Shown: piece by piece, positions 7,639-17,443 of the stretch
Layout of the letters: each line of letters opens with the position of its first letter
Numbering within the stretch: the first letter of the stretch is position 1
NCBI RefSeq assembly: GCF_013359775.1
Contig: NZ_JABMCI010000044.1
Coordinates: forward strand, 1-64,000
From: Cellulomonas humilata
GTDB taxonomy: Bacteria > Actinomycetota > Actinomycetes > Actinomycetales > Cellulomonadaceae
Direction: 5' to 3'
DNA: 64,000 nucleotides
Notes under the pieces: generated by a model
The model's database searches: none
The model's input: only the letters and a program-made list of their open reading frames with translations
What the model was told of the DNA's origin: nothing
Position numbers and translations under genes: made by a program

Positions 7639-9120
7639 TCAGGCGTCCAGGTGGCTGACCTCGTCCCACACGTCGACCCACGACCCCCGTGCCCCGTCGC
7701 AGACCTGCACGGCCCCGCCCTGCTCCTCGTTGCCCACGTCGACCCCGTTGTCCACGACGCCCACGGACCGGCACCCGACCGCCCAGGCCGGCGCACCCTC
7801 GTACCCGACGAGGACCACGGGCCCGGTGAGGTCGGGTGGCGGCGGTCCCCACGCCGCGTACCCGTTGTGGCCGCTGAACACCGGCACGTCGGACCCGTAC
7901 CACTCGAGGGCGCCCGCCTCCCCGTAGTTCCGGGTGACGACGAGCCGGGCACCGCTGTCCGCGGCCGCCCGGTCCACGGCGGCGACCAGCGCCGGCCAGC
8001 CGATCATCTCCGCCTGGTCGTCGTTGAGCTCCGGGTAGACCGAGGCGCCGAAGGTCCGCTCGGGCAGCAGCGGCAGGGCCGCGGGCCACGCGACGAACGC
8101 ACCGAGCCCGAGCACGACGCCGGCGACCACGAGCCCTCGTCGCGACCAGCGCTCCTCCAGCCCGCACGCCCCGGCCGCGAGGAGCACCGGGACCGCACCG
8201 ACCACGTAGTAGGCCTTGCCCCCGGTCACCAGGAACACGACCACCAGCACCAGGAACGCCCAGGCCAGCGGCTTCGCCCGCACCAGCGACGGCGCGCGCA
8301 GCAGCCGGACCAGGCCGTAGACCCAGAGCGCCGCCGCCACCGGGCTGACCTGGACCAGGAGCAGGCCGACGAACTCCAGCCGGGGACCGAGCCCGGAGTA
8401 CTCGTCGCGGATGTCGGCGGCGAGCTCCAGCTGCGGCCAGCCGTGCGTCGCCTGCCACAGGAGGTTCGGCAGCCAGATCAGGAGCGCGAGCCCGGCGCCC
8501 ACCCAGGCCCACGGCGAGCGCAGGTGATGGCGGACCTGCGGGGTGAGCGCGATGCCGGCGACGATCCCGACGAGCAGGAACGCCACGAGGTGCTTGTCCA
8601 GGAGCCCGACCCCGGTGAGCAGCCCGACCAGCAACCAGCCGCGCGGCGCGTCCCGGGAGAGCGTCCGCAGCACCACGTACACGATCGCGACCCAGAAGAG
8701 CGTGTCGATCGTCGTCGTCGACAGGATGTGCCCGAGGGTCACGACGACCACGCCTGTCCCCGTGGCCACGGCCGTGAGCAGCTGCGCACCGGTCCGCCCG
8801 CCCAGCTCCCGCGCGGTGAGGGCGGCGAGCACGACGACGGCTGCGGCCGCGAGCGCGCTCGGCAGGTGCAGGGCGACGAGCGAGCCCGGCGCGACCAGGT
8901 CGGCCGCCCGCGCGATCAGCGGGGTCAGCGGCGGCTGGTCGGGATACCCCCACGCGAGACGGCGACCGGCGGCGACGAAGTAGAGCTCGTCCCGGTGCGG
9001 GCCGTAGCGGGCCGAGAGACCGACGAGCAGCGCGAGAAGACCGCCCGCGGCGGCAAGCACCCAGGGCCAGGCGACGGGCGGGAGCGCGCCGCGACGCCGG
9101 CCGACGTCGGCGACGACCAC
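7639..9120 (-). CDS. GT39-type membrane glycosyltransferase (ArnT/PMT-like)
   Basis: 493 residues from GTG at 9120; the open frame runs further upstream but would overlap the divergent AKR gene, and a leaderless -10 sits just before 9120. It begins with a membrane helix followed by the extracytoplasmic loop HRDELYFVAAGRRLAWGYPD-QPPLTPLIAR, whose acidic pair is characteristic of GT-C fold enzymes using polyprenyl-phosphate sugars. About 11 hydrophobic segments follow to residue 390, then a soluble C-terminal domain of about 100 residues containing RNYGEAGALEWYG. Such enzymes glycosylate cell-wall polymers, lipids or secreted proteins at the outer face of the membrane. Donor and acceptor are unknown. 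Confidence 0.85.
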   Translation of the reverse strand: MVVADVGRRRGALPPVAWPWVLAAAGGLLALLVGLSARYGPHRDELYFVAAGRRLAWGYPDQPPLTPLIARAADLVAPGSLVALHLPSALAAAAVVVLAALTARELGGRTGAQLLTAVATGTGVVVVTLGHILSTTTIDTLFWVAIVYVVLRTLSRDAPRGWLLVGLLTGVGLLDKHLVAFLLVGIVAGIALTPQVRHHLRSPWAWVGAGLALLIWLPNLLWQATHGWPQLELAADIRDEYSGLGPRLEFVGLLLVQVSPVAAALWVYGLVRLLRAPSLVRAKPLAWAFLVLVVVFLVTGGKAYYVVGAVPVLLAAGACGLEERWSRRGLVVAGVVLGLGAFVAWPAALPLLPERTFGASVYPELNDDQAEMIGWPALVAAVDRAAADSGARLVVTRNYGEAGALEWYGSDVPVFSGHNGYAAWGPPPPDLTGPVVLVGYEGAPAWAVGCRSVGVVDNGVDVGNEEQGGAVQVCDGARGSWVDVWDEVSHLDA

Positions 9121-9126
9121 ACGCGG

Positions 9127-9132
9127 ACAGTA
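9127..9132 (-). promoter_or_regulatory. Leaderless -10 (TACTGT) of the GT39 gene
   Basis: On the minus strand TACTGT lies exactly 6 nt before GTG at 9120 and no Shine-Dalgarno is present. This is the TANNNT-plus-6/7 layout of leaderless actinobacterial transcripts. Confidence 0.6.
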
Positions 9133-9178
9133 GCGAACCGGCCGCGCGCTGCGGCAGGGGCCGGGCGAGACTGGTGCC

Positions 9179-9955
9179 ATGATCAACGCAGCAATCCCCA
9201 CCCTGACCCTGCCCGGCGGGCAGATCCCCGTCGTCGGACTCGGCACCTGGCAGTCGGAGGGCGGTGAGGCCGAGCGCGCGGTCAGCGCGGCGCTCCAGCT
9301 GGGCTACCGGCACATCGACACCGCCACGGGCTACGGCAACGAGGCCGAGGTCGGCCGGGCACTGGCCACGGTCGGCATCGACCGCGACGACGTCTTCGTC
9401 ACCACCAAGCTGCCCCCGGACCACGCCGGCCGCGCCCGCCGCACGCTCACCGAGTCGCTCGCCGCGCTGGGCACCGACCACCTGGACCTCTGGCTCATCC
9501 ACTGGCCGCCGAACCGCCAGGCCTCGCCGGAGACGTGGGAGGTGTTCCGCGAGGCGCGCGACGAGGGCCTCGTCCGCTCCATCGGCGTGTCCAACTACTC
9601 GATCGCGCAGCTCGACGAGCTGATCGCGGCCACCGGAGAGGCCCCGGCGGTCAACCAGATCCCGTACAGCCCGCGCGACCACGACCCGGACCTGCTGGCC
9701 GCCCACCGCGAGCGCGGCATCGTCGTGGAGGGCTACAGCCCGCTCAAGCGGACGAGCCTGGACGCTCCGGCCCTGGTGGCCGCCGCCGAGGCGCACGGGG
9801 TCACGCCCGCCCAGGTGGTGCTGCGCTGGCACGTCCAGCACGACGTCGTCGTCATCCCCAAGTCGACCCGGCAGGAGCGGATCGCGGCCAACCTGGACAT
9901 CCTCGGCTTCGAGCTCACCGGTGAGCAGATGGCCGCGATCGACGCCCTGCGCTGA
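9179..9955 (+). CDS. Aldo/keto reductase
   Basis: 258 residues forming a complete TIM-barrel AKR of the small 2,5-diketo-D-gluconate reductase/prostaglandin F synthase type. The catalytic tetrad is visible: Asp and Tyr in HIDTATGYGNE, Lys in VTTKLPP and His in WLIHWPP. The NADPH-binding signature VVIPKSTRQERIAANL is near the C-terminus. It reduces aldehydes or ketones with NADPH; the substrate is not predictable. It is divergent from the GT39 gene (58 bp) and ends tail to tail with the first PQQ-like gene, the two stop codons lying in one 12-bp palindrome. Confidence 0.92.
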   Translation: MINAAIPTLTLPGGQIPVVGLGTWQSEGGEAERAVSAALQLGYRHIDTATGYGNEAEVGRALATVGIDRDDVFVTTKLPPDHAGRARRTLTESLAALGTDHLDLWLIHWPPNRQASPETWEVFREARDEGLVRSIGVSNYSIAQLDELIAATGEAPAVNQIPYSPRDHDPDLLAAHRERGIVVEGYSPLKRTSLDAPALVAAAEAHGVTPAQVVLRWHVQHDVVVIPKSTRQERIAANLDILGFELTGEQMAAIDALR

Positions 9956-9964
9956 GCCGGCTCA
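9953..9964. terminator. 12-bp palindrome holding both stop codons
   Basis: TGAGCCGGCTCA is a perfect palindrome. Its first TGA is the stop of the AKR gene and, on the other strand, its first TGA is the stop of the PQQ-like gene. It has no loop, so terminator activity is doubtful. Confidence 0.35.
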
Positions 9965-11503
9965 CTTCAGCAGGTAGGTGTCGTCCGAGGTGGCCGACCA
10001 GCCGATGATCATCCCGCCGTAGACCTGGACGTCGAACACGTCCTGGGGGTACGGGATGAAGCGGGTCTTGTCCCCGGTGATCAGGTCGTAGCCGGTCATC
10101 CCGCTGGCGGTCGCGCCGGCGGCGAGCTCGTCGATGCTGCCCCCGGTGAAGGCGGACGACAGCAGCAGGTCGCGCCCGTCGGTGGCGAGGGCCCCGATCG
10201 AGGACGAGGGGAGATCCTGCGTCCAGACCACCGCCCCCGTGCGTCCGTCGAGCGCGGCGATCCCGGTGCCCGTCGTGAGGTACACCCTCCCGCGCACGAC
10301 CAGCACGGACCCGGTGGCCTGCAAGTCGGCCTCCCACAGGGGATCCCCGGTCCGCCGGTCCCACGCGAACACCTGGTCGGAGGAGGTCACCACGAGGCCA
10401 GGCACGCTGCCGTCGTCGACGACGAAGCTGATCAGCCCGCCTTCGAGCTGCACGTCGGCGTCCGGGTCCCCGTCCGCCGCGAGCAGCGTCGTGGACTGGA
10501 CCCCGGTGGTTGCGTAGTCCTGGATGACGAGGTTGCCCGTCACGGCGTCGGTCCCGTACCCGCCGTAGCCGCCGTCGGACGTCGACCACAGGTCGTCGCG
10601 GACCGACTCGCCGGACGCGGACAGCAGGCCGAGGCTGGTCCCGACGGAGTAGACGACGACGTCCCCCGCGCGCAGGAAGCCCCAGTACTGCGAGCCCTCC
10701 TCCCCGGCAGACTCGTCCATGCCCGCGCGCGGGTCGTCGTACGTCCACCGCTCGTCGCCCGTGCTGAGGTCGTACGCGACGACCTCCAGGCGCACCGCGT
10801 CCCGCGTGCCCACCAGCAGGAGCCCGTTCAGCACGGCGAGGTGCGCGTCGGCGTCGACGTCACGCTCGTACAGCACCCGCCCGTCCTCGGGGTCGAGCAC
10901 CACCGCACGGGTGGTCGTCGCCGGCACGCGCTCGTCGCCCCCTGCACTGTCCTCGGCGGTCGCGTAGCGCGTGAACCCGTCGGTCACCAGGCACACCGCG
11001 ACCGTCGCCACCTCGTCCGGGCCGGCGTCCGACTGACAGCCGCCGCCGAAGCTGTTCTCGAGCGACGCGGCACGGGCGGCGTTCGGCCCGAGCAGGGGCG
11101 TGGACCAGAGCGTCTCACCGGAGTCCCGGTCGACCGCGACGAACGCCTGCGACCCGTCGGCGGCGACGTCGAGGCTGGCGCTCACGCCGTTCGCGGCCGT
11201 GATCCCGCCCCAGAGCGCGTAGACGTCGGCACGCGTGAGCGTGCGCACCACGGTCAGCTCGTCCCCGAACGCGGGCAGGACCCCCGGAACCGCAGAGAGC
11301 CGGGCGATCGCGGCGTTCTCGCGGGCGTCGACCACCCACTGCGTCCCGGCCAGCGAGAGCGCCACGGCCACCGCTCCCGCCACGACCCACCGCAGTCCGC
11401 GGCGGCGCCGGACCGGGGTCCCGGACTGCTCGACGTCCAGCTCCACGGCGGGCTCGTCACCGTCGAGGAGCTCGACCTCCTGCATCCCGCCACCCCGCGC
11501 CAT
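9962..11503 (-). CDS. Membrane-anchored PQQ-like beta-propeller protein (copy 1)
   Basis: 513 residues: a short cytoplasmic tail (MARGGGMQEVELLDGDEPAV...), one membrane helix at about 41-59, then an extracytoplasmic domain of about 450 residues with PQQ-like/WD-type blades: DRDSGETLWSTPLLG, DLSTGDERWTYDDP, DRRTGDPLWEADLQ, DGRTGAVVWTQDLP. These outer-pyrrolo-quinoline-quinone-like repeats fold as a propeller but no PQQ site or catalytic residue is evident, so a binding or scaffold role is likely. Two Cys (GGGCQ, AVCLV) could form a disulfide. It is a tandem paralogue of the next gene, with the same N-terminal M-x-RG-x-MQ start and the same layout. The start is supported by a leaderless -10. 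Confidence 0.85.
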   Translation of the reverse strand: MARGGGMQEVELLDGDEPAVELDVEQSGTPVRRRRGLRWVVAGAVAVALSLAGTQWVVDARENAAIARLSAVPGVLPAFGDELTVVRTLTRADVYALWGGITAANGVSASLDVAADGSQAFVAVDRDSGETLWSTPLLGPNAARAASLENSFGGGCQSDAGPDEVATVAVCLVTDGFTRYATAEDSAGGDERVPATTTRAVVLDPEDGRVLYERDVDADAHLAVLNGLLLVGTRDAVRLEVVAYDLSTGDERWTYDDPRAGMDESAGEEGSQYWGFLRAGDVVVYSVGTSLGLLSASGESVRDDLWSTSDGGYGGYGTDAVTGNLVIQDYATTGVQSTTLLAADGDPDADVQLEGGLISFVVDDGSVPGLVVTSSDQVFAWDRRTGDPLWEADLQATGSVLVVRGRVYLTTGTGIAALDGRTGAVVWTQDLPSSSIGALATDGRDLLLSSAFTGGSIDELAAGATASGMTGYDLITGDKTRFIPYPQDVFDVQVYGGMIIGWSATSDDTYLLK

Positions 11504-11509
11504 GGCGGG

Positions 11510-11515
11510 ACCCTA
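11510..11515 (-). promoter_or_regulatory. Leaderless -10 (TAGGGT) of PQQ-like copy 1
   Basis: TAGGGT on the minus strand, 6 nt before ATG at 11503, without a Shine-Dalgarno. Copy 1 is therefore probably transcribed on its own even though copy 2 ends only 26 bp upstream. Confidence 0.55.
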
Positions 11516-11529
11516 CTCGTCGCGGACGG

Positions 11530-12990
11530 TCAGCCGAGGACGACCAGCCGCCCGTCGTCGCCCCAGCCCAGGAACAGGTGCCCGACCGCGACGCTCGACC
11601 GGAGCCCGTCGGGGAGCGGGACGCGCCAGACGGTCCGCCCGTCGTCCAGCGCGTAGGCGACGAGCTCGCTGCGGGGTCCGCCGCCGACGGGCTGGTCGGC
11701 GGCGACCAGGAGCTTGCCGTCCGTGACCAGGAACCCCGGCACGTTCCCCTCGGCGGTGGCGCCCCGCCAGACCACGTCCCCGGTCCTGCCGTCGAGCGCG
11801 ACGACCCCGGCCTGCGTGCTCAGGTACACCCGCCCCCGAAGGACCAGCGCGTTCACCGACGCGACGACGTCCGACTTCCAGCGCGCCGCCCCGGTGGACC
11901 GGTCCCAGCCGCGCACGTTCCCGCCGGAGGTGAGCACCAGGTCCGGCACGCTCCCGTCGTCGACCGTGAACGGCAGAACCTCACCGGTCAGCTCGACGTC
12001 CGCGCGCCCCCGCTCGACCAGCGTGGACCACAGCCCACCCGAGCCGCTGCTGTACAGGAGGACGGCGCGGCCGGCGACAGGGTCGACGACGTGGTCCGCA
12101 TTCCCGGGCCGGCTGGCGCGGATCACCTGCCCCGACGACGAGAGCACCGTGGCGGTCCACCCCGGGATCGTCACGCCGACCAGCCCGTCGACCGCGAACA
12201 GGCGTACCTCAGCGGCGAACGCGCGGCGGTCGGCGCCCGGCAGCGGCGGGGTGAACCGCCAGCGCACGTCGCCCGCGCGCAGGTCCCGGCCGGTCACCTC
12301 GCTGCCGCCGTCCCGCCCGGGGACACCCACGACCGCCAGCCCGGGCAGCGCTGTGAGCGTGGTGGCGCCGGGTGCCGACCAGTCGGCGACCACGTGCCCG
12401 TCGGCGGTGTCCAGGACGACCACGCGGGTGCTCGTCGCGGGCTTGCGCGTCTGGACACCCTCGTCGCCGTACTGCACGAACCCGTCGCTCACCAGGCAGG
12501 CGGCCTGCCGGGGCGGCCCCTCGTCGGCCGGCACCGCCACGCAGGTGCCGGCCGCCGACCGGTCCAGCGACCGCGCGCGATCCGGGTCGGCGCCGAGCAG
12601 CCGGGTGGAGAACCGCTGCTCCCCCGTGCGCTGGTCGAGCGCGACGAACGCCTGCGAGCCGTCCTCCGCGACCGACAGGCCCAGCGCCGCACCCCCGGCG
12701 TCGATCCCCTGGAGCAGCACCGCGGTCGCCGCCGGGTCCGGACGCCACAGGACACCGACGTCCTGGTCGATCGCGCGCACGACGCCCGGCGTCGCCGCGA
12801 GCCGGTCCGCCGCCGCCCGCTCGCGGGAGTCGAGGACCACCTGCGTCACCACCAGGCCCGCGACCAGCGCCGCGGCGCCGCCGACGACCCACCGCCAGAG
12901 GCGCGGCGGGCGTGCGGTCGGGGCTGGTGCGGGCGCAGCAGCCTCGCCCGGCTCGTCCAGCTCGACGTGCTGCATCGCACCGCGCGACAT
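11530..12990 (-). CDS. Membrane-anchored PQQ-like beta-propeller protein (copy 2)
   Basis: 486 residues, a diverged paralogue of the gene downstream. A short acidic N-terminus (MSRGAMQHVELDEPGEA), a Pro/Ala stretch, a membrane helix at about 34-53, then a propeller with blades at DQRTGEQRFSTRLLG, DRSTGAARWKSDVV and DGRTGDVVWRGATA. GTCVAV and AACLV keep the two Cys seen in copy 1, which supports a conserved disulfide. The sequence between the blades has drifted, so the pair may bind different partners. Function is unknown; extracytoplasmic binding or cell-envelope scaffolding is an inference from topology. Confidence 0.85.
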   Translation of the reverse strand: MSRGAMQHVELDEPGEAAAPAPAPTARPPRLWRWVVGGAAALVAGLVVTQVVLDSRERAAADRLAATPGVVRAIDQDVGVLWRPDPAATAVLLQGIDAGGAALGLSVAEDGSQAFVALDQRTGEQRFSTRLLGADPDRARSLDRSAAGTCVAVPADEGPPRQAACLVSDGFVQYGDEGVQTRKPATSTRVVVLDTADGHVVADWSAPGATTLTALPGLAVVGVPGRDGGSEVTGRDLRAGDVRWRFTPPLPGADRRAFAAEVRLFAVDGLVGVTIPGWTATVLSSSGQVIRASRPGNADHVVDPVAGRAVLLYSSGSGGLWSTLVERGRADVELTGEVLPFTVDDGSVPDLVLTSGGNVRGWDRSTGAARWKSDVVASVNALVLRGRVYLSTQAGVVALDGRTGDVVWRGATAEGNVPGFLVTDGKLLVAADQPVGGGPRSELVAYALDDGRTVWRVPLPDGLRSSVAVGHLFLGWGDDGRLVVLG

Positions 12991-12996
12991 GGCCGG

Positions 12997-13002
12997 ACAC
13001 TA
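12997..13002 (-). promoter_or_regulatory. Leaderless -10 (TAGTGT) of PQQ-like copy 2
   Basis: TAGTGT on the minus strand with a 6-nt gap to ATG at 12990 and no Shine-Dalgarno, the same architecture as copy 1. Confidence 0.6.
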
Positions 13003-13034
13003 ACCCGGCTCGACGGCGGCGGCACGCGCTGGGG

Positions 13035-13574
13035 TCACCAGCGGTGCGCGACGTCCACGACCACGCGTGACCCTGTGCCGGGACCGTCCAGCACGAACAC
13101 GCGGAACGGCAACCGCGCCCGGACCCCCAGCCCGAAGCTCGTGTACCCCTCGAAGCTCCCCGCGAACACGACCTGCCGGAACGTGCGGTAGCCCGTGACG
13201 TTGCGCAGCTCGAGGCGGTTGGCCGGGGAGTACGTGGCGTTGCCGTTCTCGTCGTACGCCGGGTCGTTGACCGTGATCTGGAGCGCGGCGCCGCCGCGGG
13301 TCGGGATCGGCTCGCCGGAACCGTCCTGCACCACCTCGGTCACGTACGACACCGTGTACCCGCCGACGTCGCCGGCGACATCGACCACGAGCCGGTCGTA
13401 GCAGGTGTGCCTGCCGGTCCGCACGTTGACCACCGGCGCCCCCGACATCGCCGGGTCCGACTTCACCAGCGATCCCCACACGAGGCCGCAGTAGGGCGCC
13501 GCCGTCGCGGGCGAGGCCGGCACGAACAGGAACGCGCTGACCAGCAGCACGACCGACAGGAATGCACGCCTCAT
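13035..13574 (-). CDS. Secreted AMIN-like domain protein
   Basis: 179 residues, ATG with GAAGGGG 7 nt upstream. A clear signal peptide (hydrophobic 5-22, PATAAP cleavage region) precedes one domain that matches the AMIN-like domain of actinobacterial secreted proteins and lipoproteins: HTCYDRLVVDVAG, QITVNDPAYDENG, FRQVVFAGSFEGYTSFGLGVRARLPFRVFVL. There is no lipobox Cys, so it is released or loosely bound. AMIN domains target proteins to the periphery and bind peptidoglycan-related ligands; the role of the stand-alone form is unknown. It lies on the same strand as the PQQ-like pair. Confidence 0.85.
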   Translation of the reverse strand: MRRAFLSVVLLVSAFLFVPASPATAAPYCGLVWGSLVKSDPAMSGAPVVNVRTGRHTCYDRLVVDVAGDVGGYTVSYVTEVVQDGSGEPIPTRGGAALQITVNDPAYDENGNATYSPANRLELRNVTGYRTFRQVVFAGSFEGYTSFGLGVRARLPFRVFVLDGPGTGSRVVVDVAHRW

Positions 13575-13671
13575 CGCACGACCCCTTCGTCGCGCGGGCC
13601 TCGCGGATGGACGCCCGATGCATCCAGTTTACGGCCGACGGACCATGGCAATACGGGTGAAACCGCCTCGC

Positions 13672-14625
13672 TCAGAGCTCGGGGACGCACGCTCCGCGGC
13701 CGAGCTCGGCGAGCCCGGTCAGGTCCCCGGCGCCGAGGTCGGTGACCCCCTCCTGCGCCTCCGGGAACATGAGCTGCGTCGCGTCCTCGACGTGACCGAG
13801 GCCGACGAGGTGACCGACCTCGTGGAGCACGGTGGCCCGGGCGAGCACGTCGCCGCCGGGATGCGTCGCGGCCTCCGCGAGCTGCGGGGCGTCGAGCATC
13901 ACCTGCCCCGTGACGTAGACGTCCGGGCCGTCGCCCAGGCTCACAGGGGCGCTCCCGGCCGCTCCGGCGACGAAGCCGGCGAGGGTGGCGTCCTCCCGCG
14001 GCGACGACCAGCTGAACAGCGCGGGCGCCCACCGGTCGCCGTAGCGGTCGAGCTGGTAGGGCTCCCGCATCGGGGAGGGCGCCTCGGTGGTCGTGCCGTC
14101 GTCGACGAACTGGAGCCCGGTGGCCAGCGAGATCCGGGCCAGGGCGTCCGTGATGAGCTGCTGTCCGCCCTCCGGCGCGGCGTCCGGGCGGGTGACGTAG
14201 TGGATCGGCCGGCACGGGTCGTAGGCGATCGGCGTCGCACGGTCGTCCTGGAGCGCCATGTAGGAGAACGAGGTGCTCGGCCCGGTGACCGGTGCCGGCG
14301 TCCCCAGCGGCGCCGCCGCGGCGCCCGCGCCCGGGGTCGGCGCGTTCGGGTTGCGGGCCACCGTCGGGGTCGGCTCCGGGGCGCCCGCCCAGGCGAACAG
14401 CTGGGGCAGACGACCGGACTGCACGGTCCAGGCGCCACCGGCCACCAGGGCCAGCACCACCACCCCGACGACCGCAGGCACGGGAGACCTCCGTGCGCGA
14501 GCCCGGGGACGGACCTGAGGGGCCTCCCCGCGATCGGACGCCTCGTCGATGACCCACTGCGGCACCCGGCCCGAGGGCGAGCGCGGCAGGTCGTCCGGGG
14601 CTCGGAGCCCCGCAGGTCCGTCCAC
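13672..14625 (-). CDS. Membrane-anchored matrixin-like zinc metalloprotease
   Basis: 317 residues from GTG at 14625 (GAGGAG 4 nt upstream); a GTG at 14658 in the same frame is an alternative. A cytoplasmic N-terminus of about 50 residues, one membrane helix (VPAVVGVVVLALVAGGAWTV), a Pro/Thr linker, then an extracytoplasmic metzincin domain. The zinc motif is HEVGHLVGLGH with the catalytic Glu, followed by the Met-turn in TQLMFPE. Two Cys (DPCRP and GACVPEL) may close a disulfide. Matrixin-like proteases of this type are widespread in actinobacteria and their substrates are mostly unknown; here it sits beside secreted wall-related proteins and a chitinase. Confidence 0.88.
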   Translation of the reverse strand: MDGPAGLRAPDDLPRSPSGRVPQWVIDEASDRGEAPQVRPRARARRSPVPAVVGVVVLALVAGGAWTVQSGRLPQLFAWAGAPEPTPTVARNPNAPTPGAGAAAAPLGTPAPVTGPSTSFSYMALQDDRATPIAYDPCRPIHYVTRPDAAPEGGQQLITDALARISLATGLQFVDDGTTTEAPSPMREPYQLDRYGDRWAPALFSWSSPREDATLAGFVAGAAGSAPVSLGDGPDVYVTGQVMLDAPQLAEAATHPGGDVLARATVLHEVGHLVGLGHVEDATQLMFPEAQEGVTDLGAGDLTGLAELGRGACVPEL

Positions 14626-14671
14626 AGCACTCCTCGTTCCCTGGACCCCAGCCTGCACGCCGAAGCCCGGC

Positions 14672-14694
14672 CGCCGGAGGGAGAGTATCCGGCG
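14672..14694 (-). terminator. Hairpin downstream of the chitinase gene
   Basis: CGCCGGA / TCCGGCG, a perfect 7-bp stem with a 9-nt loop, 20 bp after the chitinase stop and before the metalloprotease start. Confidence 0.4.
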
Positions 14695-14713
14695 ACCGGG
14701 CTGCGCGTGGGGC

Positions 14714-16366
<1,653 letters not shown>

Positions 16367-16400
16367 CGTGCGGTCCCCTGTCCATCGTCGGAGCGTCGAA

Positions 16401-16431
16401 TATGTAAGGAGTGTGTACTAATGGTTCACAA
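16401..16431 (-). promoter_or_regulatory. Probable chitinase promoter with overlapping inverted repeat
   Basis: On the minus strand TTGTGA (16426-16431) and TACATA (16401-16406) form a -35/-10 pair with a 19-bp spacer (18 if the -10 is TTACAT). An inverted repeat TGTG...CACA (16412-16430) overlaps it and could be an operator. The region is locally A+T-rich. Confidence 0.45.
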
Positions 16432-16895
16432 GGACGGTAACCGGGGTCACAGGGTGAAGTCAACGCCTGACGCCACATCCGTCGACGGTCACCCGATCGT
16501 GCATTTCTTTCCCGACGACGACAGGAATGCGCTGTCCTGACACCCCGCGGACGTCCGTCCGAAATGTCCGGGACTCACTCGGCACCGAGCCGCGTCGCCC
16601 CTGCTGGAAACGTGTCACTGCGCCTGGTGGTCCGCTCGGCGTGCGAGGCTGCGACGCCTCGGTCGGGACCGGAGAATGCCCGTGGTCACGCAGCAGGACA
16701 ATGCATCGCGCGCATTGCGTGGTGCATTCTTTGCGCACTGTCGGGCGATCGAACAATCTGGGTGCTACGCCCTGCGCGCACCATGTCCGTGCCGCGTGGC
16801 TCCCGACTCCTTCGTGGTGGGCGCTCGCGTGTCGCCGCTCGGGTGTCAGTGGGCGCGCGCACCATGGAGATGAGCGAGGACGAAGGAGTCGGGAC
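16432..16895. other. 464-bp gap without a convincing gene
   Basis: Between the chitinase promoter and the 78-residue ORF I see no convincing CDS; open frames here have scrambled codon use. It contains the inverted repeat CAATGC / GCATTG (16699-16717, 7-nt spacer) and a hexamer TTGCGC (16731) that might be a -35, so it probably serves as promoter and operator DNA for the small ORF. Confidence 0.5.
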
Positions 16896-17132
16896 ATGAC
16901 GCTCGTCGATCAGCACCACCGGGTCGATCCTCAGGTCGAGGCGCGCGTCCGGCGCGAGGTCGCCGGCGCCACCTGGTTCCAGCTCGCCGCGGCCACCAGC
17001 CGGGCGCACCACGAGGTCGACGAGGCCCGCCGCGGCCGCGACGACGACGTCCTGCTGCGTGCCGTGGACCGGCACACCGTGCTGGAGCGCGTGCTTGCCG
17101 AGGCGACCGAGCAGCTCCACGCCCCTCGCTAG
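16896..17132 (+). CDS. Small conserved-looking protein of unknown function
   Basis: 78 residues, ATG with GAAGGAG 7 nt upstream, the main reason to accept it. The sequence is charged and mostly helical (DPQVEARVRREVAGATWF, then LRAVDRHTVLERVLAEATEQL), with no signal peptide or membrane segment and no motif I recognise. It may be a small cytoplasmic regulator or antitoxin-like protein, but nothing shows this. Its 3' end overlaps the end of the narI remnant by 4 nt tail to tail, so the coding frame here is recent or was preserved when the nar operon was deleted. Confidence 0.6.
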   Translation: MTLVDQHHRVDPQVEARVRREVAGATWFQLAAATSRAHHEVDEARRGRDDDVLLRAVDRHTVLERVLAEATEQLHAPR

Positions 17133-17443
17133 CGGCGCACCCTGTCGTCCGACGCGTCCCAGCCGGGCCTCGTCGCCCGGCTGCCGGCCCGGTCGGACCG
17201 GCCGCGGTAGACCACGTAGGGCCGCCACAGGTAGAAGATCGGGACGCTCAGCACGTGCACCAGCCGGGTGAACGGCCACAGGGCGAACAGCAGCATGGCC
17301 ACCATCGCGTGCGCCTGGAACCCGAACGGCGCCTCGGCCATCAGGTCGGGCTTCGGCTGGAACAGGAAGAAGCCGCGGAACCACTCGGAGACGCCGGTGC
17401 GGTGGTCGTACTCGCCGTTGAGGTTGAGCACCGAGCCCGCCAC
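17129..17443 (-). pseudogene. narI: narI remnant (nitrate reductase gamma subunit, C-terminal third)
   Basis: The frame encodes the last part of NarI: NGEYDHRTGVSEWFRGFFLF, QPKPDLMAEAPFGFQAHAMV, the helix MLLFALWPFTRLVHVLSVPI and YLWRPYVVYRGR. NarI is the haem-b membrane subunit of respiratory nitrate reductase (NarGHI) and is normally about 230-250 residues with five helices; here only about 100 residues remain, and the N-terminal helices and most haem ligands are gone. It abuts a narK 5' fragment on the same strand. No narG, narH or narJ is present. It cannot work as a subunit. Confidence 0.85.

Noticed and set aside
16564..16899. A 111-residue ORF in the gap after the chitinase gene
   Set aside because: No ribosome site, scrambled third-position composition and no motif; it overlaps the better-supported 78-residue gene.
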